Shown here in pieces: positions 45,701 through 55,004 of a stretch of 64,000 bases of DNA. How positions within the stretch are numbered: the first letter of the stretch is position 1; every line of letters starts with the position of its first letter. The stretch is from Deinococcus psychrotolerans (lineage in GTDB: Bacteria > Deinococcota > Deinococci > Deinococcales > Deinococcaceae). The DNA is taken from contig NZ_CP034183.1 of NCBI RefSeq assembly GCF_003860465.1, forward strand, positions 1,812,001-1,876,000. The letters run 5' to 3'. The notes below the pieces were generated by a model. The model was not told the DNA's origin. It did not search any database and was given only the letters and a program-made list of their open reading frames with translations. Made by a program: the position numbers and the translations under genes.

Positions 45701-46833
45701 ATATCAACCAATCAGGCGCGGACTTCAGGGTTCACGGCACTCAGATCTACTTCGGCCTCTACGCCCTCAAAGGACTGGGCGAAGCCGCCGTGGTCAAGAT
45801 TCTGGATGAGCGGGAGCGGGCGGGCGTGTACAACTCATTCGCTAATTTCTGTTCGCGCATCGACAACAAGACCTGCAACCGCAAGGGCTTAGAAAGCTTG
45901 ATCAAATCGGGAGCCTTTGACGCCTTTGGAGAGCGCAAACAGCTCTTGGAAAGTCTAGAAGACGCTTTAGCTTGGGCGCAGGGCGCGGCAAACATGCTCA
46001 ATTCCGGAATGGACGCGCTGTTCGGCATGGCCGAAACCGCCCCCGAACCCAAGCTGCGGGGGGGCGTGACGCCGCTGGGCGAGCTGGAGAAGCTCAGCTT
46101 AGAAAAAGACGCGCTGGGCCTCTACATTTCCGGCCACCCTCTGGAACAATACGAGGGCCTGCGTGAGGCGGCCACCGTCCGGATCGCCGTGCTAGAAGAC
46201 TGGTTCATGGCCCAAATCCAAAAGCAGCCGCAGAAAGCCAGTGCGAATGGACGCGGCCCCCGCGTCAAGGCGGTCTTGGCGGGCATGATCGAGAACGTGG
46301 TTAAAAAGCCCACCAAATCCGGCGGGATGATGGCCCGTTTCAATCTGGCCGACGAGAGCGCCACCATTGAACTGGTCGGGTTTAGCCGCGCCTATGACCG
46401 CATTCAGGACAAACTGGTGAACGACACGCCCGCCCTCGTCATCGTGGAAATTGAGAGCGAGGAGGGCGGCCTGCGGGTGGTGGCCGAGGAAGTCGTAACC
46501 GCCGAGCAACTGACCGACGTGCCCAAAGTCATGTACGTGGACATTGACCTGGAGCAGACCAGCCCCGACGCCCTCAGCGAATTTCAGAGCGTGCTGGACG
46601 AACATGCCGGAAGTATGCCGACGTTCCTGCGGATGGAGGGCGGCGAGGAGTTCGTGGTGTATCAGTTGGAGCGGCCTGTGGGCAGCAGCGACGCTATTCG
46701 GGCGCTTAACAGCACCTTCGCCTGGAGCAAGTCGTATCTGGCCTACGATCAGGCCACCATTCTCAGCCGCTTCGCGCCCAAGCCGCCCGCATGGGCGAAC
46801 AGGCAGGGGGGAGGGAAGGGGTTTCAGGCGTGA
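42790..46833 (+). CDS. dnaE: DNA polymerase III subunit alpha
   Basis: A 1347-residue replicative polymerase. N-terminal PHP domain (FAHLHQHTQYSLLDG, MTDHGNMHGAVHF, SGCLGSEVQQLL), the palm with GPGRGSGAGSIVCY and the catalytic aspartates in MPDLDIDFND (near residue 555), a finger domain (ALYRPGPMENIPTYV, RAMGKKD), helix-hairpin-helix and an OB domain near residue 1160. It is longer than the 1160-residue E. coli enzyme, largely through an insert around residues 370-460 as in Thermus/Deinococcus. No intein signature was seen. TAGACT at 42778-42783 is 6 nt before the ATG (leaderless). Confidence 0.96.
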   Translation: MTAADQPVSHLHLPDGSCCAPSADKVQRFAHLHQHTQYSLLDGAAKLKDLLKWAKEVTPEGCAPALAMTDHGNMHGAVHFYNYAQAAEVKPILGYEAYVVPGHGTRRDRKPGVSGEKGIFHLTLLARDFEGYQNLCRLSSRGYTEGYYYKPRIDHELLTEHHKGIIAFSGCLGSEVQQLLMQGREAEAKARLLWYRDLFGENYYIEIQDHGLPEQKRNNPILKAWADELGIGMVATNDGHYVKKTDATAHETLLAIQTKAVMADENRFKFPCDEFYVKSLDEMQLALPPSVWGEQVFDNAANVADLCNVDLPVGKKRVYQMPALPIPEGRTMAEELRVQTYAGSVKRYPHHVTEALLREYATRSLAALEVGERERVLSRTDGCDAATCDLDTLLTLTAFMGSEWEARGKAAGEKYTPYPALEIMEKNAESGPIPDYACLDWQRSKGEASDTAIELDPGSEEETTCRAHHQHALVLLRRAEYELSVINNMGFPDYLLIVADYINWAKDHGISVGPGRGSGAGSIVCYAIRITNLDPLEFDLLFERFLNPDRISMPDLDIDFNDARRIEVIDYVQKKYGEDKVAQISTFGTMASKACLKDVARVMGLEYAKVDKVSKLIPIKFGKSFSLEQARDAVPDIQQLLADDKQLLEAYEFAQQLEGLTRHASVHAAGVVIGKEKLTDLVPVMRDASGIGMVCQYDMKAVEDIGLIKMDFLGLRTLSFLDEAKRILRESQPEYKTQDIDFDTIPFDDEKTFEMLSRGDTKGVFQLEGAGIADASRRLKPRRLADIIALSALYRPGPMENIPTYVRRHHGLETVDYVRDGFPNSAQWLEKILSETYGIPVYQEQIMQIASEVAGFSLGGADLLRRAMGKKDTAEMARQRQIFVEGAGGKGVPKEEANKLFDLLDSFANYGFNKSHSAAYGVITYQTAWLKANYPVEFMAALLTVERRDSDKVAEYASDARKMGVEVLPPDINQSGADFRVHGTQIYFGLYALKGLGEAAVVKILDERERAGVYNSFANFCSRIDNKTCNRKGLESLIKSGAFDAFGERKQLLESLEDALAWAQGAANMLNSGMDALFGMAETAPEPKLRGGVTPLGELEKLSLEKDALGLYISGHPLEQYEGLREAATVRIAVLEDWFMAQIQKQPQKASANGRGPRVKAVLAGMIENVVKKPTKSGGMMARFNLADESATIELVGFSRAYDRIQDKLVNDTPALVIVEIESEEGGLRVVAEEVVTAEQLTDVPKVMYVDIDLEQTSPDALSEFQSVLDEHAGSMPTFLRMEGGEEFVVYQLERPVGSSDAIRALNSTFAWSKSYLAYDQATILSRFAPKPPAWANRQGGGKGFQA

Positions 46834-46882
46834 GTGAAGTTAGATCGGGAGTTATGAACCCAGTCGCTGTAGAATGCTATTA

Positions 46883-47923
46883 TTAAAGTAAATAAAAACT
46901 CCCTACCGTATTCAACTCTGCGTTAAACCAAGCTCTTCGTAGCATAGCTAAAAATTCCCCCTTCGCAATAGCCATTTGCATCATCTGCTTGAGAGCGGCA
47001 TAGCCTATCTCTGGATTGGCATCTCCGAGGATAAAATTCGGATTATCCGTTTCAATAAGTTCGCCAGTTTTAGGAAAAATAATTACCCCTTTGGCAAATG
47101 GTTCTAAGACTTTATCAATGTGAGATGGAAATTTTATCAGAACTGTTATCGCGCCATAAAAAAATAATTGAACGCCTATCGTGTACGCGTTTAACACGTG
47201 AACGAACGTAGCGTGTGCATTGTCATTCAAGAATCGTGTGCCATCTGGTGTCAATACAATCTCTACGTCAGACGCATCGCCGTTGAAAAGCTTAGAGCGC
47301 ACGAAATCTAAGTTTATGGCTGAAAGCTGGCTCTGTGTTCCGAGAGATAGCAAAGAAAGATAAGCTATTTTAACTAATGATAATCTAATATCTTTTTTAC
47401 TGATATCTAAATCGATATCTATGGGAACAAGCGGCGCAATTTCAATCTCAGTCAAAGGAATACCCTTAATCAGATTCTTCAGATCCCAACCTAATTTAAT
47501 TGCAAATCCTGTAAGTGATTTATCTATGTGAGACTCTGATCCCTTCGGCCCAGAAGCAGAGATGAATTTTCCATCTTCAGAGAGGATCGGCCTTTCAAAT
47601 CTCAGATTTGTGATTTGAGCCTGTTCGGCAATGACTCTGTATTTTTCTCCATTAGATTCAAAGTCAAAAATGGGATATCTGCTGGTTCTTGAGTTTTTCA
47701 CGTTTAGTACGATGGATATCGGCTTCAATGCTTCCTGAATTGCCACATCTATGGAGCTGCCAAATTCACTGTTGCATTTTTTGCATATTAAGTCATTTTT
47801 TACCCAAGTTCCACCTATACCAGCTGGGAAAATGTGTTCTTTGGTAAAGTATTGCCCCAATGGGTCATCTGAGCTCAATGGTCTTAGCATTTTACGGCTG
47901 CAGATTACACACTTTTTCTTCAT
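46883..47923 (-). CDS. HNH-type endonuclease-like protein on an AT-rich island
   Basis: A 346-residue protein whose N-terminus has a zinc-ribbon HNH pattern: CVIC (Cys5, Cys8), FTKEHIFPAGIGGTW (His30) and CKKCN (Cys47, Cys50), as in HNH_5 endonucleases. The remaining 290 residues are unrecognised, mixed helix and strand. Codon use is strikingly AT-rich compared with dnaE and RNase J on either side, so recent transfer is likely. A single-gene defence or mobile-element nuclease is a reasonable guess; no partner gene adjoins it. TAAGCT (47928-47933) is 4 nt before the ATG. Confidence 0.75.
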   Translation of the reverse strand: MKKKCVICSRKMLRPLSSDDPLGQYFTKEHIFPAGIGGTWVKNDLICKKCNSEFGSSIDVAIQEALKPISIVLNVKNSRTSRYPIFDFESNGEKYRVIAEQAQITNLRFERPILSEDGKFISASGPKGSESHIDKSLTGFAIKLGWDLKNLIKGIPLTEIEIAPLVPIDIDLDISKKDIRLSLVKIAYLSLLSLGTQSQLSAINLDFVRSKLFNGDASDVEIVLTPDGTRFLNDNAHATFVHVLNAYTIGVQLFFYGAITVLIKFPSHIDKVLEPFAKGVIIFPKTGELIETDNPNFILGDANPEIGYAALKQMMQMAIAKGEFLAMLRRAWFNAELNTVGSFYLL

Positions 47924-48071
47924 GAGGAGCTTACCTCAATAAATCTGTGGAATGGTGTTCGCCCGAAAACGCTCTCCTTCATTTCGATTAATCCTCCCAA
48001 ACTCCCCCACCTTATTCGTCACCAACACCGCCTCAAGTGCCAGCGTATGCCCAGCAAGCAAACATAAATTT

Positions 48072-48104
48072 GGGGCGACCCGCTGAGAATCTCAGCCGTC
48101 GCCC
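48072..48104 (-). terminator. Weak terminator-like hairpin after the RNase J gene
   Basis: A long stem (ggggcgac...gtcgcccc) with one bulge; the following T run is short. Confidence 0.5.
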
Positions 48105-48128
48105 CTTCAATTCAACTGCGCTCAGCCC

Positions 48129-49784
48129 TCAATCCACCAAAAGCGGAATCAGCACCGGATTGCGGCCCGTCACCTTGCGGACAAACCGCCGAACGGCTCC
48201 GTACATGTCGTCGCGGATGTCTTCGAGGCGCTTCTTGTCGCGGGTGCCCTGCTCCACCGCTTCAAGCGCCACTTTGCGAATCTGGTTTTCCAGTTCACGG
48301 TTGCTGCGAATAAAGCCGCGTGAAACGAGTTCAATATGCGGCGTGGGGTGCAGCACTGCCGTGATGATCAGCACTCCTTCTTGGCTCATGCTCATGCGGT
48401 CCATGATGATGTCGTCGCCAATGTCGCCCACGCCGAGGCCGTCCACGTACACTGCGCCCGCCGGAACCGTGCCGACCACTTTGAAGTCGTCGGGGGTCAG
48501 GCGCACGATGTCGCCGTTCTTGGCCACCAGCGTGCGCTGCGGCGGGCGGGTGGCGGTCTGGGCGAGGCGGGCGTGGTTGATCTGGTGACGCGGCTCACCG
48601 TGCCAGGGCAGGAAGTATTTGGGGCGGGCCAGATTCAGGATGTGAAGCTGCTCCTCGCGGCTGCCGTGCCCCGAAGCGTGAACCTTCTGGTTGGGTGGAT
48701 ACAGCACGTCCACGCCAATTTCATACAGCCGGTTAATGACGGTGTTGACCGCTTCCTCATTGCCGGGAATCGGGCTGCTCGACAAGATCACCGTGTCGCC
48801 GCGCTTGAGGGCGATCTTGGCGTGGTTACCAAAGGCGAGGCGCGAGAGCACGCTCATCGGCTGCCCCTGCGACCCGGTGCAGATGTAAAGGACCTGCGAG
48901 TCCTGCATACTGCCGACTTCGTCGCTGGTCACGAGGGGGTCTTTGAACTCCATGTAACCGAGTTGCTGCGACACCTGAGCGTACTTGAGCATGCTGCGCC
49001 CTTCCATCACCACCCGGCGGCCCAGTTTCTCGGAGCTTTTGATGATGTTCTGAACGCGGTGCGTCTGCGAGGCGAAGGTGGTGATAAAGACCCGCCCCCG
49101 CGCCGACTTGATGAGTTCTTCCATGTTCTCGGCCACTTCAGCTTCGCTGATCGACCAACCGGGCCGCTCGGCGTTGGTGCTGTCACTGATCAGCAGCAGC
49201 ACGCCCTCGTCACCGGCCTTCTCGATGCGGTCGAGCTGGCTGAGTTTGCCGTCCGTCGGGGTACGGTCAATTTTGAAATCGCCGGTATGCACCACTTTGC
49301 CCACCGGAGTGGTCAGCACGTAGCCCATGTTGTCAGGAATCGAGTGGGTGATTCGGAAAAAGTCCACCACGAAGTGCTGCCCGATTTTGACTTGAGCGTC
49401 GATTTCCACTTCGCGCAGGTCAGTGTCGGCTTCCTTGATCCCGAACTCGCTGAGCTTCTCGCGCAACAGGCCCAAAGTCAGCGCCGCGCTGTACATCGGC
49501 ACACGCGGCAGCCTCGGCATGATGTAAGGCAGCGAGCCGATGTGGTCTTCGTGGCCGTGCGTCAAAATCCAGCCTTTGATCAGAGCGGCGTTTTCTTGCA
49601 AGTAATCGATCTTGGGAATAATTAAATCGATGCCGAGCTGGTGAGCCTCGGGAAAGGCGAGGCCGCCATCGACGACCAGAATTTCGTCGCCGTAGCGGTA
49701 AGCGAACATGTTCTTGCCGATTTCGCCCATGCCGCCGAGCGGGATGACTTCCAGGGCGTCGTGGGAAGTGGGTTGTGGATTCAT
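48129..49784 (-). CDS. rnj: Ribonuclease J
   Basis: A 551-residue metallo-beta-lactamase/beta-CASP nuclease with 5'-3' exonuclease and endonuclease roles in RNA decay and processing. LTHGHEDHIG (residues 75-83) and the VLVTTPVGKVVHTGDFKID segment supply the zinc ligands; ICTGSQGQPMSVLSRLAFG and PWHGEPRHQ are beta-CASP motifs; the C-terminal domain is present. In Deinococcus it is a major RNase. Unlike most neighbours it has an AAGGA ribosome binding site 7 nt before the ATG and a hairpin in the leader. Confidence 0.95.
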   Translation of the reverse strand: MNPQPTSHDALEVIPLGGMGEIGKNMFAYRYGDEILVVDGGLAFPEAHQLGIDLIIPKIDYLQENAALIKGWILTHGHEDHIGSLPYIMPRLPRVPMYSAALTLGLLREKLSEFGIKEADTDLREVEIDAQVKIGQHFVVDFFRITHSIPDNMGYVLTTPVGKVVHTGDFKIDRTPTDGKLSQLDRIEKAGDEGVLLLISDSTNAERPGWSISEAEVAENMEELIKSARGRVFITTFASQTHRVQNIIKSSEKLGRRVVMEGRSMLKYAQVSQQLGYMEFKDPLVTSDEVGSMQDSQVLYICTGSQGQPMSVLSRLAFGNHAKIALKRGDTVILSSSPIPGNEEAVNTVINRLYEIGVDVLYPPNQKVHASGHGSREEQLHILNLARPKYFLPWHGEPRHQINHARLAQTATRPPQRTLVAKNGDIVRLTPDDFKVVGTVPAGAVYVDGLGVGDIGDDIIMDRMSMSQEGVLIITAVLHPTPHIELVSRGFIRSNRELENQIRKVALEAVEQGTRDKKRLEDIRDDMYGAVRRFVRKVTGRNPVLIPLLVD

Positions 49785-50135
49785 GGGTATTCCTTGTCTC
49801 CGGCAAAACAGCCGGGGTGCTGAAGAGGACGGGAATTTAGGCTTTGCTCTTTGGCAATCGGCCGCCGAGCGTGGGCCATAAAAAAGAGGGACATCAAAAG
49901 AAAGGCAATCAAGCGTTCGGCGAGCAAAATGGGGTGCAGCAAGTTTTTGCCGTCAAAGCCGTGAAAGGCGTCCGTAAACGCAGTGCAAACAGATTAACAC
50001 GAATGCCGCCGCGTAACCGGAAGTTTCCTTGCCAAACCCCCAATCCCTGTGCTGAGCCCACGGCAGCGCCCATGAGCAGACTGAGAAAATGCCCACTCCA
50101 AGTGAGAAGGTTTAAGGAAAACCAATCTTTTCGAG
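49785..50135. other. Gap upstream of the RNase J gene
   Basis: No gene is supported. It holds the leader of the RNase J gene with a short CCGGC/GCCGG hairpin (about 49802-49818) and the promoter region of the response regulator gene to the right. A 102-codon frame on the plus strand has no start signal and is Lys/Arg-rich, so it is not called. Confidence 0.5.
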
Positions 50136-50141
50136 TACAAT
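50136..50141 (+). promoter_or_regulatory. Leaderless-type -10 box of the OmpR-type regulator
   Basis: TACAAT overlaps the ATG at 50140 and lies 7 nt before an in-frame GTG at 50149. This makes the GTG the likely start. Confidence 0.55.
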
Positions 50142-50148
50142 GTATGGC

Positions 50149-50814
50149 GTGACCCGCCAACGCATACTTGTGATCGAGGACGATCTCGATATCGCCAACG
50201 TCTTGCGCCTTGATCTCTCTGACGCAGGCTTTGACGTCGACCACGCCGACACGGCCATGACCGGACTGATCAAAGCGCGTGAAGACCAACCCGAACTGAT
50301 TTTGCTCGATCTCGGCCTCCCGGATTTTGACGGCGGCGACGTGGTGCAGCGGCTGCGCAAAAACAGCACCGTCCCGGTGATTGTGCTGACCGCCCGCGAC
50401 ACTGTCGAGGAGCGGGTGAGACTGCTGGGCCTCGGCGCAGACGACTACGTTATCAAGCCCTTTCACCCCGACGAGCTGCTGGCCCGCATCAAAGTCCAAC
50501 TGCGCCAGCGCGGCTCGGAAAGCCTGACGCTGGGCGACCTCGAACTCGATCCGCAAAAGCGTTTGGTGCGCTACAAAGGTGAAGAGTTGCGGCTCTCGCC
50601 CAAAGAGTTCGATATCTTGGCGCTGCTGATTCGCCAGCCCGGACGGGTCTACTCGCGCCAAGAAATAGGCCAAGACATCTGGCAAGGCCGCTTGCCCGAC
50701 GGCAGCAACGTGGTGGACGTTCACATGGCCAATCTGCGGGCCAAACTGCGCGACCTCGACGGCTACGGCCTGCTCAGAACCGTACGCGGCGTGGGCTACG
50801 CCCTGCGGAGCTGA
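50149..50814 (+). CDS. OmpR/PhoB-family response regulator (orphan)
   Basis: A 221-residue regulator: receiver domain with IEDD, phosphoacceptor in LILLDLGLP and the DYVIKPF lysine, then a winged helix (RLSPKEFDILALLIRQPGRV, SNVVDVHMANLRAKLRDLDG, RTVRGVGYALRS). It is a close paralogue of the regulator at 53921, sharing long stretches of the DNA-binding domain, so both may read similar sites. No histidine kinase is adjacent. The GTG start at 50149 is chosen because of the -10 box, over ATG 50140. Confidence 0.9.
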   Translation: MTRQRILVIEDDLDIANVLRLDLSDAGFDVDHADTAMTGLIKAREDQPELILLDLGLPDFDGGDVVQRLRKNSTVPVIVLTARDTVEERVRLLGLGADDYVIKPFHPDELLARIKVQLRQRGSESLTLGDLELDPQKRLVRYKGEELRLSPKEFDILALLIRQPGRVYSRQEIGQDIWQGRLPDGSNVVDVHMANLRAKLRDLDGYGLLRTVRGVGYALRS

Positions 50815-50952
50815 GCGAGCGTCCCGACTTCTCAGCGTTTAGGGTTAGATGAAACTGACAATCTCCTCATAGGCCAGCCGTTATCTTGAGCAAATGTTGA
50901 TTCCCGCTTCAATCACCGCGCCTGCTCCTGCCGAGCGAGGCGGGAAAAAGTA

Positions 50953-51408
50953 ATGGAAACAGCAAAGCAGGGCGAGACGCTGCATGTCCTTTTGATTGAG
51001 GACAACGAAGCCGATGTGGGCCTGATTCGGGCGGCTTTAGAAGAGCTGCAAGCTGTAGATTCGGCTGCCGGCTCCGTGTGCTTGTACGTGGCCAGAGACG
51101 GCAAAGAAGCCCGGGAACTGCTGCTGAGCGAAGCCCGCATCGGCTTGGTGCTGCTCGACCACCGCTTGCCCGGCGAGGACGGCTTGCAGTGGCTTGAAGC
51201 CATTAAAAGTCACAGCGACCTCGCCCTGCGCCGCTTGCCGGTGGTGATGCTCAGCGGCAACGACACCGAAGAGCAAATTCGCCGCGCCTACCACGCCTAC
51301 GCCAGCGCTTACCTGATCAAGCCTGCCGATCCCGACGGCTTGCGCCAGATGGTCGGCTCACTGGTGGCCTTTTGGGGTCAGGTTGCCCGGCTGCCCAACC
51401 GCCTTTAG
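50953..51408 (+). CDS. Single-domain response regulator (Rcp1-like)
   Basis: A 151-residue receiver-only protein. LLIEDNEADVGLIRAALEEL is the hallmark of Rcp1-type regulators, which partner bacteriophytochromes; the phosphoacceptor is in LVLLDHRLPG, with the Thr-equivalent in VVMLSGND and Lys in AYLIKPADPDG. No output domain and no phytochrome gene in the window. Its partner is unknown; Deinococcus species do carry a bacteriophytochrome, which is a natural candidate. Confidence 0.85.
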   Translation: METAKQGETLHVLLIEDNEADVGLIRAALEELQAVDSAAGSVCLYVARDGKEARELLLSEARIGLVLLDHRLPGEDGLQWLEAIKSHSDLALRRLPVVMLSGNDTEEQIRRAYHAYASAYLIKPADPDGLRQMVGSLVAFWGQVARLPNRL

Positions 51409-51438
51409 GATGACGGGCTTTAAACGGAAGCAGGCAGC

Positions 51439-52959
51439 GTGAGCGGCGGCTTTTACATTTTGATCGCCGGAGCGCTGCTGCTGGCTAGTATCGTGGGCAG
51501 CAAAGCTTCGGGGCGGCTGGGCGTGCCGGGTTTGCTGCTGTTTCTGGGCGTGGGGATGCTGTCGGGCAGCGACGGCCCCGGCGGCATCGAATTCAGCAAT
51601 TACTTGTTCGCGCAGTGGGCCGGAACAGTGGCGCTGTGCTTTATTTTGTTTCAGGGCGGCTTGAGTACCGAGTGGTTGCTGGTGCGGCCCGTTCTCAAAA
51701 AGAGCTTGTCGCTGGCAACCCTCGGCGTGCTGTCCAGCACCGGCCTGATGGGCGCGTTTGCCCACTTCGTGTTTGGAATACCCTGGCTCACCGCCCTGCT
51801 ACTGGGCGCAGTGGTCAGCTCTACCGATGCCAGCGCCGTGTTTACGGTGCTCAAGGAGCGGCGGCTGGGACTGCGCGGCGAAATTACCCCGCTCCTCGAA
51901 CTCGAATCCGGCGGCAACGACCCGATGGCCGTCTTTTTGACGCTGGGCCTGATTACCCTGATCCAAAAGCCTGAGCTAAGCGCTTTTTCCATCGTGCCGA
52001 GTTTTTTTCAGGAAATGCTGCTGGGAGCGCTGTTCGGCTACGTGCTGGGGCGGGTGAGCTTGTGGGCCATCAACAAACTCAATTTGCAATTCGAGGGCCT
52101 GTATTCGGTGATGGTGATTGCGCTGGCGTTGATGATTTTCGGCGCAGCGGCCAGCGTTCACGGCAGCGGCTTTTTGGCGGTGTATATCGCTGGATTGGTG
52201 CTGGGCAACGCCGACTTTATTCACAAGCGCAGCGTCCTTGATTTTCTGGACGGCGTGTCGTGGCTGATGCAAATTGCCATGTTCTTGATGCTGGGGCTGC
52301 TGGTCAATCCGCACGAACTGCTGCCCACCGCTGGGCTGGCGCTAGCCTGCTCGCTGTTTTTGGTGTTTGTGGCAAGGCCCGTCAGCGTGTACTTGAGTCT
52401 GGCCGCTTCCAAAATGCCTAAGCGCGACAAAAGCATGGTGGCGTGGGTGGGCCTGCGCGGCGCGGTGCCAATTGTGCTGGCGACCTTCCCGCTGCTCTCG
52501 GGTGTTCCCGGCGCGAAGATCCTGTTTAACGTGGTCTTTTTCATCGTGCTGACCAGCGTGCTGCTGCAAGGCACCACCCTCACGGCGGTGGCCCGGCTCC
52601 TCAAAGTGCGCGAGGCAATTCCTGAGCGCCCGGTTTACCCGATTGCTTACCGGCCCACCGGCACGGGCCGGAATGACATGACCGAGGTGGACGTCAAGGT
52701 GGGCAGCGAGGCCGACGGCAAGCGGATTATGGATTTGAGATTGCCGCCCGGTGCGCTGGTGATTTTGGTACACCGGGGCGGCGAATTTTTGGTTCCCAAA
52801 GGAGCCACCACTCTTCAGGCCGGAGACAGCGTGTTGGTGCTGGCGATTGGTGAGGACTTGCGGGCGGTGCAGGCCAAGCTGGGCGCGGAGACTTTGTTGA
52901 GCGCCAATCGGATCCAGACCTTAAAACTGCTTTCCCTGAGCAAAGAGGGTAAAGCTTGA
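51439..52959 (+). CDS. CPA1-type monovalent cation/proton antiporter with TrkA-C domain
   Basis: A 506-residue antiporter of the CvrA/NhaP2 type. About twelve membrane helices, with LLLGAVVSSTDASAVFTVLKERRL and LELESGGNDPMAVFLTLGL as the CPA transport-site motifs. The C-terminal RCK-C/TrkA-C domain (about residues 415-490, EVDVKVGSEADGKRIMDLRLPPGALVILVHR) likely senses nucleotide or ions. Expected substrate is K+ or Na+ exchanged for H+. The start is GTG; no TANNNT box, and a weak AAGCAGG lies upstream. Confidence 0.92.
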   Translation: MSGGFYILIAGALLLASIVGSKASGRLGVPGLLLFLGVGMLSGSDGPGGIEFSNYLFAQWAGTVALCFILFQGGLSTEWLLVRPVLKKSLSLATLGVLSSTGLMGAFAHFVFGIPWLTALLLGAVVSSTDASAVFTVLKERRLGLRGEITPLLELESGGNDPMAVFLTLGLITLIQKPELSAFSIVPSFFQEMLLGALFGYVLGRVSLWAINKLNLQFEGLYSVMVIALALMIFGAAASVHGSGFLAVYIAGLVLGNADFIHKRSVLDFLDGVSWLMQIAMFLMLGLLVNPHELLPTAGLALACSLFLVFVARPVSVYLSLAASKMPKRDKSMVAWVGLRGAVPIVLATFPLLSGVPGAKILFNVVFFIVLTSVLLQGTTLTAVARLLKVREAIPERPVYPIAYRPTGTGRNDMTEVDVKVGSEADGKRIMDLRLPPGALVILVHRGGEFLVPKGATTLQAGDSVLVLAIGEDLRAVQAKLGAETLLSANRIQTLKLLSLSKEGKA

Positions 52960-53059
52960 AGGGCCTGTTTCCAAGGAAGGCAAAGGCGGCCAACTTCAAG
53001 CTGTTGGCGCACCCCAAGACCCACTTCTCGACGTTACAAGCGTCCCGCCGCATTTTTGC

Positions 53060-53065
53060 TAGACT
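53060..53065 (+). promoter_or_regulatory. Leaderless-type -10 box of the Fur-family gene
   Basis: TAGACT, 6 nt before ATG 53072. Confidence 0.5.
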
Positions 53066-53071
53066 CAGTCC

Positions 53072-53452
53072 ATGACGATGGTTCGAAATACGCGGCAAAG
53101 GCAGGCGGTGCTTCAGGCGCTGCAGACCACCCGCAGCCATCCTGACGCGGCTTCTATCCACAAAGCGGTGCGCCAAGACTTGCCCAGCATCAGCCTCGGC
53201 ACGGTTTACCGCACCCTCGACGCTCTGGTCGCAGGCGGCTTGGCCGTGACGATTGAGCGGGCTGGGCAGGCCACCCGTTACGATTTTCGGCGCGACGATC
53301 ACCACCACCATGCGGTCTGCCGTTCGTGCGGAGCCATCTTCGATCTCGAAGTCAAAGACGCGCCGCACCTGCCGCCCAGCCAGTTGCCCAGCGGCTTTCA
53401 AGTGGCCGACGTGAGACTAGAAGTTCACGGCTTTTGCGCTGAGTGCCAGTAG
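53072..53452 (+). CDS. Fur/PerR-family metalloregulator
   Basis: A 126-residue winged-helix repressor. TRQRQAVLQALQTTRSHPDAA, SLGTVYRTLDALVAGGLAV (recognition helix), RYDFRRDDHHHHAVCRSCG and a closing CAEC. The two CxxC motifs form the structural zinc site; the His cluster is the regulatory site. The layout suits PerR or Fur; the PerR His residues are plausible but not decisive. Possible targets include the peroxide-response genes. It is the only transcription factor of this class in the window. Confidence 0.9.
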   Translation: MTMVRNTRQRQAVLQALQTTRSHPDAASIHKAVRQDLPSISLGTVYRTLDALVAGGLAVTIERAGQATRYDFRRDDHHHHAVCRSCGAIFDLEVKDAPHLPPSQLPSGFQVADVRLEVHGFCAECQ

Positions 53453-53920
53453 GTCAGGAATAAAACTTCCTTCCCATCTCGACAAAATCAGAAGCGTCTT
53501 TATCTGGCTTCACGATCAAGGTATGAGAAGAACAGCCGGATTCTTTGGTTCTTCTGGCAGCATTGCCAGGTTGGACTTCGTACCCGTTGGAAAAGGGATC
53601 CAAACAGAATTACTGTGAAAATCAACTCAGTAGATAATGACTGGATCTACTGTGAAGGGCCACTGTCCATCATATTGAGATGATATGAGCGTAGTCCGGT
53701 AAGGCCTGAATGACGCTGCGTAAAATACTCTAGTGGCCAATGAGAGGAAAGTAAAAACGCCAGCGAGCACGGCGGCGCTTGCCTGTATCCGTTCACAGCT
53801 TTTCGAAACAGCCCTCGAATTGTCTGGCGTTTACTGGGTTTAGTCTCAATAAATAATGACGCCGGTAGTACAAAAGATACGGCGTCAACTTGTTCAAAGT
53901 TTGAAGATTTACTCGCCCAA
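53453..53920. other. 468-base gap without a supported gene
   Basis: Lower GC than both flanks. A 31-codon plus-strand frame (53523) and a 99-codon minus-strand frame (53647-53946) exist but have no start signal or recognisable product. It may be a decayed remnant. Confidence 0.4.
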
Positions 53921-54589
<669 letters not shown>

Positions 54590-55004
54590 AATAATTCATC
54601 TTCACTGAGGTGGGGAGAAGCCTCAGCGCCTTTCCGATGCTTAGGGGTCATCTTAATGAAGGTAGCCCGCCAGCGGTTAAGCGCTGCCCCTGAGCTGATT
54701 TATGCTCCCTTAATAAGCTCTTAGCGCAACGAGAGTTGGGGATGTGAATTGCCTAAAGGCGCTCATCACTTGAATCTGGACGTGGGCTAAAAAACACACC
54801 CCCAGGGAGCTTCATCTGGGCCTCTGGGAGTGGCTTGCACAGCCGTGAAAAAGTCTCGGAGACGAAGCAGCCAAAGCGTGGCGTCCGCCACATTTCCACA
54901 AAAGATTGCCCTACAATGCCGTATTAACGCTTATCTTCATAAGACGGCGAACAGCACCATGAGCCGTCTCATTGAATTAGAAAACGCCCTTCATCGATTT
55001 AGAA
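54590..55004. other. 415-base gap without a supported gene
   Basis: The right end holds a 39-codon frame at 54959 (MSRLIELENALHRFRISPDL) overlapping the SARP-like gene on the opposite strand; its start signals are weak. No terminator with a T run was identified. Confidence 0.4.

Noticed and set aside
49844..50152. 102-codon plus-strand frame upstream of the OmpR gene
   Set aside because: Lys/Arg/Pro-rich, no ribosome binding site or -10 box, and it runs into the real start.
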